In this document: in pieces, positions 21,568 through 23,214 of the stretch
Layout: every line of letters starts with the position of its first letter
How positions within the stretch are numbered: the stretch's first letter is position 1
NCBI GenBank assembly: GCA_014846175.1
Contig: RKAV01000045.1
Span: 1 to 23,214 of the forward strand
Length of the DNA stretch: 23,214 nucleotides
Direction of reading: 5' to 3'
Source of the DNA: a bacterium
Lineage (GTDB): Bacteria; Bacillota_I; Bacilli_A; RF39; UBA660
Position numbers and translations under genes: made by a program
The notes under the pieces: generated by a model
What the model was told of the DNA's origin: nothing
Seen by the model: only the letters and a program-made list of their open reading frames with translations
The model's database searches: none

Positions 21568-23214
21568 ATGGGATTATTTACAAGATTATTTGATCATGAA
21601 TATAAAGAATTAAAAAAATTTGAATCTTTAGCAGATAAAATAGTAGCTTTAGATGAAGACTATCAAAAGTTATCTGATGAAGAGTTAAAGAATAAAACAG
21701 AGGAATTTAAGAAACGTTTAGAAAATGGAGAAACACTAGAAGATATTTTAGTAGAAGCTTTTGCTACAGCAAGAGAAGCAGCTTATCGTGTTATAGGGGA
21801 AAAACCTTTCTATGTTCAGATACTAGGTGCTTTAGCAATACACTATGGTAATATAGCAGAAATGAAAACTGGTGAAGGAAAAACACTAACATCCGTTTTA
21901 CCAGCTTACTTAAATGCGTTAGATGGAAAAGGTGTACATATCATTACTGTTAACGAATATCTAGCTACTCGTGATGCTGAATGGATGGGTGGAATTCATA
22001 GATTTTTAGGTTTAACAGTAGGAGTTAATACAAGAGAATTAAGTCCTAAAGAAAAGCAAGAAGCTTATGCTTGTGATATTTTATATTCTACTAATAATGA
22101 AATTGGATTTGATTATTTAAGAGATAACATGGTTATTAGAAAAGAAGATAGAGTACAAAGACCATTAAATTTTGCTATCGTTGATGAAGTGGATTCAGTA
22201 TTAATAGATGAAGCAAGAACTCCATTAATTATTTCTGGTGGACAATTAGTTAGTGCAAACCTTTATCAATATGCTGATAGCTTTGTAAAAAGTTTAAAAG
22301 ACGATGTGGACTATCTATACGATGAAACTACTAAGAGTGTAACATTAACTGATGAAGGTAGTGAAAAAGCAGAAAAAGCTTTTCGAGTTAAAAATCTTTA
22401 TGAAGTAGAAAATGCAACTTTAGTACATTATATTAATCAAGCTTTAAGAGCAAACTATTCTATGAAATTAGATGTAGATTATGTTGTTCAAGATGGAGAA
22501 GTTGTTATAGTAGACCAATTTACTGGACGTTTGATGAAAGGACGTGCTTATAGTGATGGACTTCATCAAGCAATTGAAGCTAAAGAAGGAGTTCGTATTA
22601 ATCAAGAAACTAAAACTTTAGCAACTATTACTTTCCAAAACTTATTTAGAATGTATAAAAAGTTATCTGGTATGACTGGTACTGCTAAAACAGAAGAAGA
22701 AGAGTTCCGTGATATTTATAACATGTATGTTATTTGTATTCCAACTAATAAACCAGTTGAAAGAATTGATGCTTCTGACTTAGTATTTGCTACTAAAAAT
22801 GCTAAATATAAAGCTATTATTAATGAAGTAAAAGAAAGATATGCTAAAGGTCAACCAGTATTAATTGGTACTATTGCTATTGAAACTAGTGAATTAATAA
22901 GTGCTTTATTAAAGAAAGAAAAAATACCACATGAAATATTAAATGCTAAAAATCATGCAAGAGAAGCTGAAATTATTTCTAAAATTGGTCAACATAAGTC
23001 AGTTACTATCGCTACTAATATGGCTGGTCGTGGTACTGATATTAAATTATCAGATGAGATAAGAGCACTTGGTGGATTATGTGTTATTGGTACTGAGCGT
23101 CATGAATCTCGTCGTATTGATAATCAGTTAAGAGGACGTTCTGGTCGTCAAGGAGATCCTGGATTTACACAGTTCTTTGTATCTATGGAAGATGATTTAA
23201 TGGTTCGCTTTGGT
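21568..23214 (+). CDS. secA: Preprotein translocase ATPase SecA (runs off the right edge)
   Basis: The motor that drives proteins through SecYEG. 549 codons are present with no stop to the window edge; full SecA has about 800 or more. MGLFTRLFDHEYKELKKF at the N terminus, Walker A in MKTGEGKT (99-106), DEVD (206-209) followed by SVLIDEARTPLIISG, then the preprotein cross-linking region. The second nucleotide domain has MAGRGTDIKL and QLRGRSGRQGDPG (520-532, with arginine fingers). The C-terminal scaffold, wing and zinc tail are outside the window. AGGAGATGAT precedes ATG 21568; a TACAAT (21542-21547) could be its -10, but the -35 is poor. It would export the TasA-like proteins found elsewhere in the window. 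In Bacillus secA is far from clpC, so this junction is a rearrangement. Confidence 0.97.
   Translation, partial: MGLFTRLFDHEYKELKKFESLADKIVALDEDYQKLSDEELKNKTEEFKKRLENGETLEDILVEAFATAREAAYRVIGEKPFYVQILGALAIHYGNIAEMKTGEGKTLTSVLPAYLNALDGKGVHIITVNEYLATRDAEWMGGIHRFLGLTVGVNTRELSPKEKQEAYACDILYSTNNEIGFDYLRDNMVIRKEDRVQRPLNFAIVDEVDSVLIDEARTPLIISGGQLVSANLYQYADSFVKSLKDDVDYLYDETTKSVTLTDEGSEKAEKAFRVKNLYEVENATLVHYINQALRANYSMKLDVDYVVQDGEVVIVDQFTGRLMKGRAYSDGLHQAIEAKEGVRINQETKTLATITFQNLFRMYKKLSGMTGTAKTEEEEFRDIYNMYVICIPTNKPVERIDASDLVFATKNAKYKAIINEVKERYAKGQPVLIGTIAIETSELISALLKKEKIPHEILNAKNHAREAEIISKIGQHKSVTIATNMAGRGTDIKLSDEIRALGGLCVIGTERHESRRIDNQLRGRSGRQGDPGFTQFFVSMEDDLMVRFG

Noticed and set aside
1..23214. CRISPR array, tRNA or rRNA genes
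   Set aside because: No regularly spaced direct repeats, no cloverleaf with a CCA-like end and no rRNA segments were seen on either strand.

Overview
The window is a very AT-rich, densely packed stretch of a Bacillota (Firmicutes) chromosome. TGA is used as a normal stop (yabG, veg, the sipW-like gene and dusB all end in it), so the genetic code is standard and not the Mycoplasma code. Strong AG-rich Shine-Dalgarno sites, Bacillus-type gene order and sporulation genes (yabG, yabP, yabQ, spoVG, veg) point to a member of the Bacilli, probably a reduced, gut-type lineage near Erysipelotrichia or the Mollicutes. The exact taxon is inference. All complete genes are on the + strand; the only minus-strand gene is a transposase fragment at the left edge.

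Layout. 1-288: end of an IS3-like element with the start of its OrfA. 297-3405: a promoter and five tightly packed genes that form a TasA/CalY-like surface-fibre cassette: a fibre-subunit-like protein, a SipW-type (ER-type) signal peptidase, a divergent second fibre-like protein, and two unknown membrane proteins, ending in a terminator. 3450-10002: a compressed version of the Bacillus ksgA-to-ftsH region: rsmA, yabG, veg, spoVG, yabP, yabQ, divIC, tilS, ftsH. 10043-12544: mscL and two tandem paralogous genes of a family I do not recognise. 12556-16103: dusB, an RDD membrane protein, and lysS carrying an extra C-terminal tRNA-binding domain. 16126-18367: a class I glutamine-amidotransferase-like hydrolase and a YfcC/DcuC-type transporter. 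18547-19116: another TasA/CalY-like gene standing alone. 19196-21490: clpC. 21568 to the right edge: secA, incomplete.

How the genes fit together. The core is housekeeping: ribosome maturation (rsmA), tRNA modification and charging (tilS, dusB, lysS), protein quality control (ftsH, clpC), secretion (secA), division (divIC), with sporulation genes interleaved as in Bacillus. The accessory part most worth attention is the surface-fibre system. Three genes in this window encode proteins with the same plan (one N-terminal hydrophobic segment, then a beta-rich domain with a shared C-terminal pattern). Two flank a SipW-like peptidase that would process them after Sec export, and the third lies about 16 kb away. 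Two anonymous membrane proteins complete the operon. The tandem unknown pair at 10489-12544, the LysRS fusion and an FtsH with a C-terminal Rho_N/SAP-like tail are further oddities.

Signals: several near-consensus sigma-A promoters (297-325, 5308-5336, 6315-6343, 16727-16755) and eight hairpin-plus-T-run terminators, four of which overlap the stop codon of the upstream gene. I saw no tRNA, rRNA or CRISPR array.
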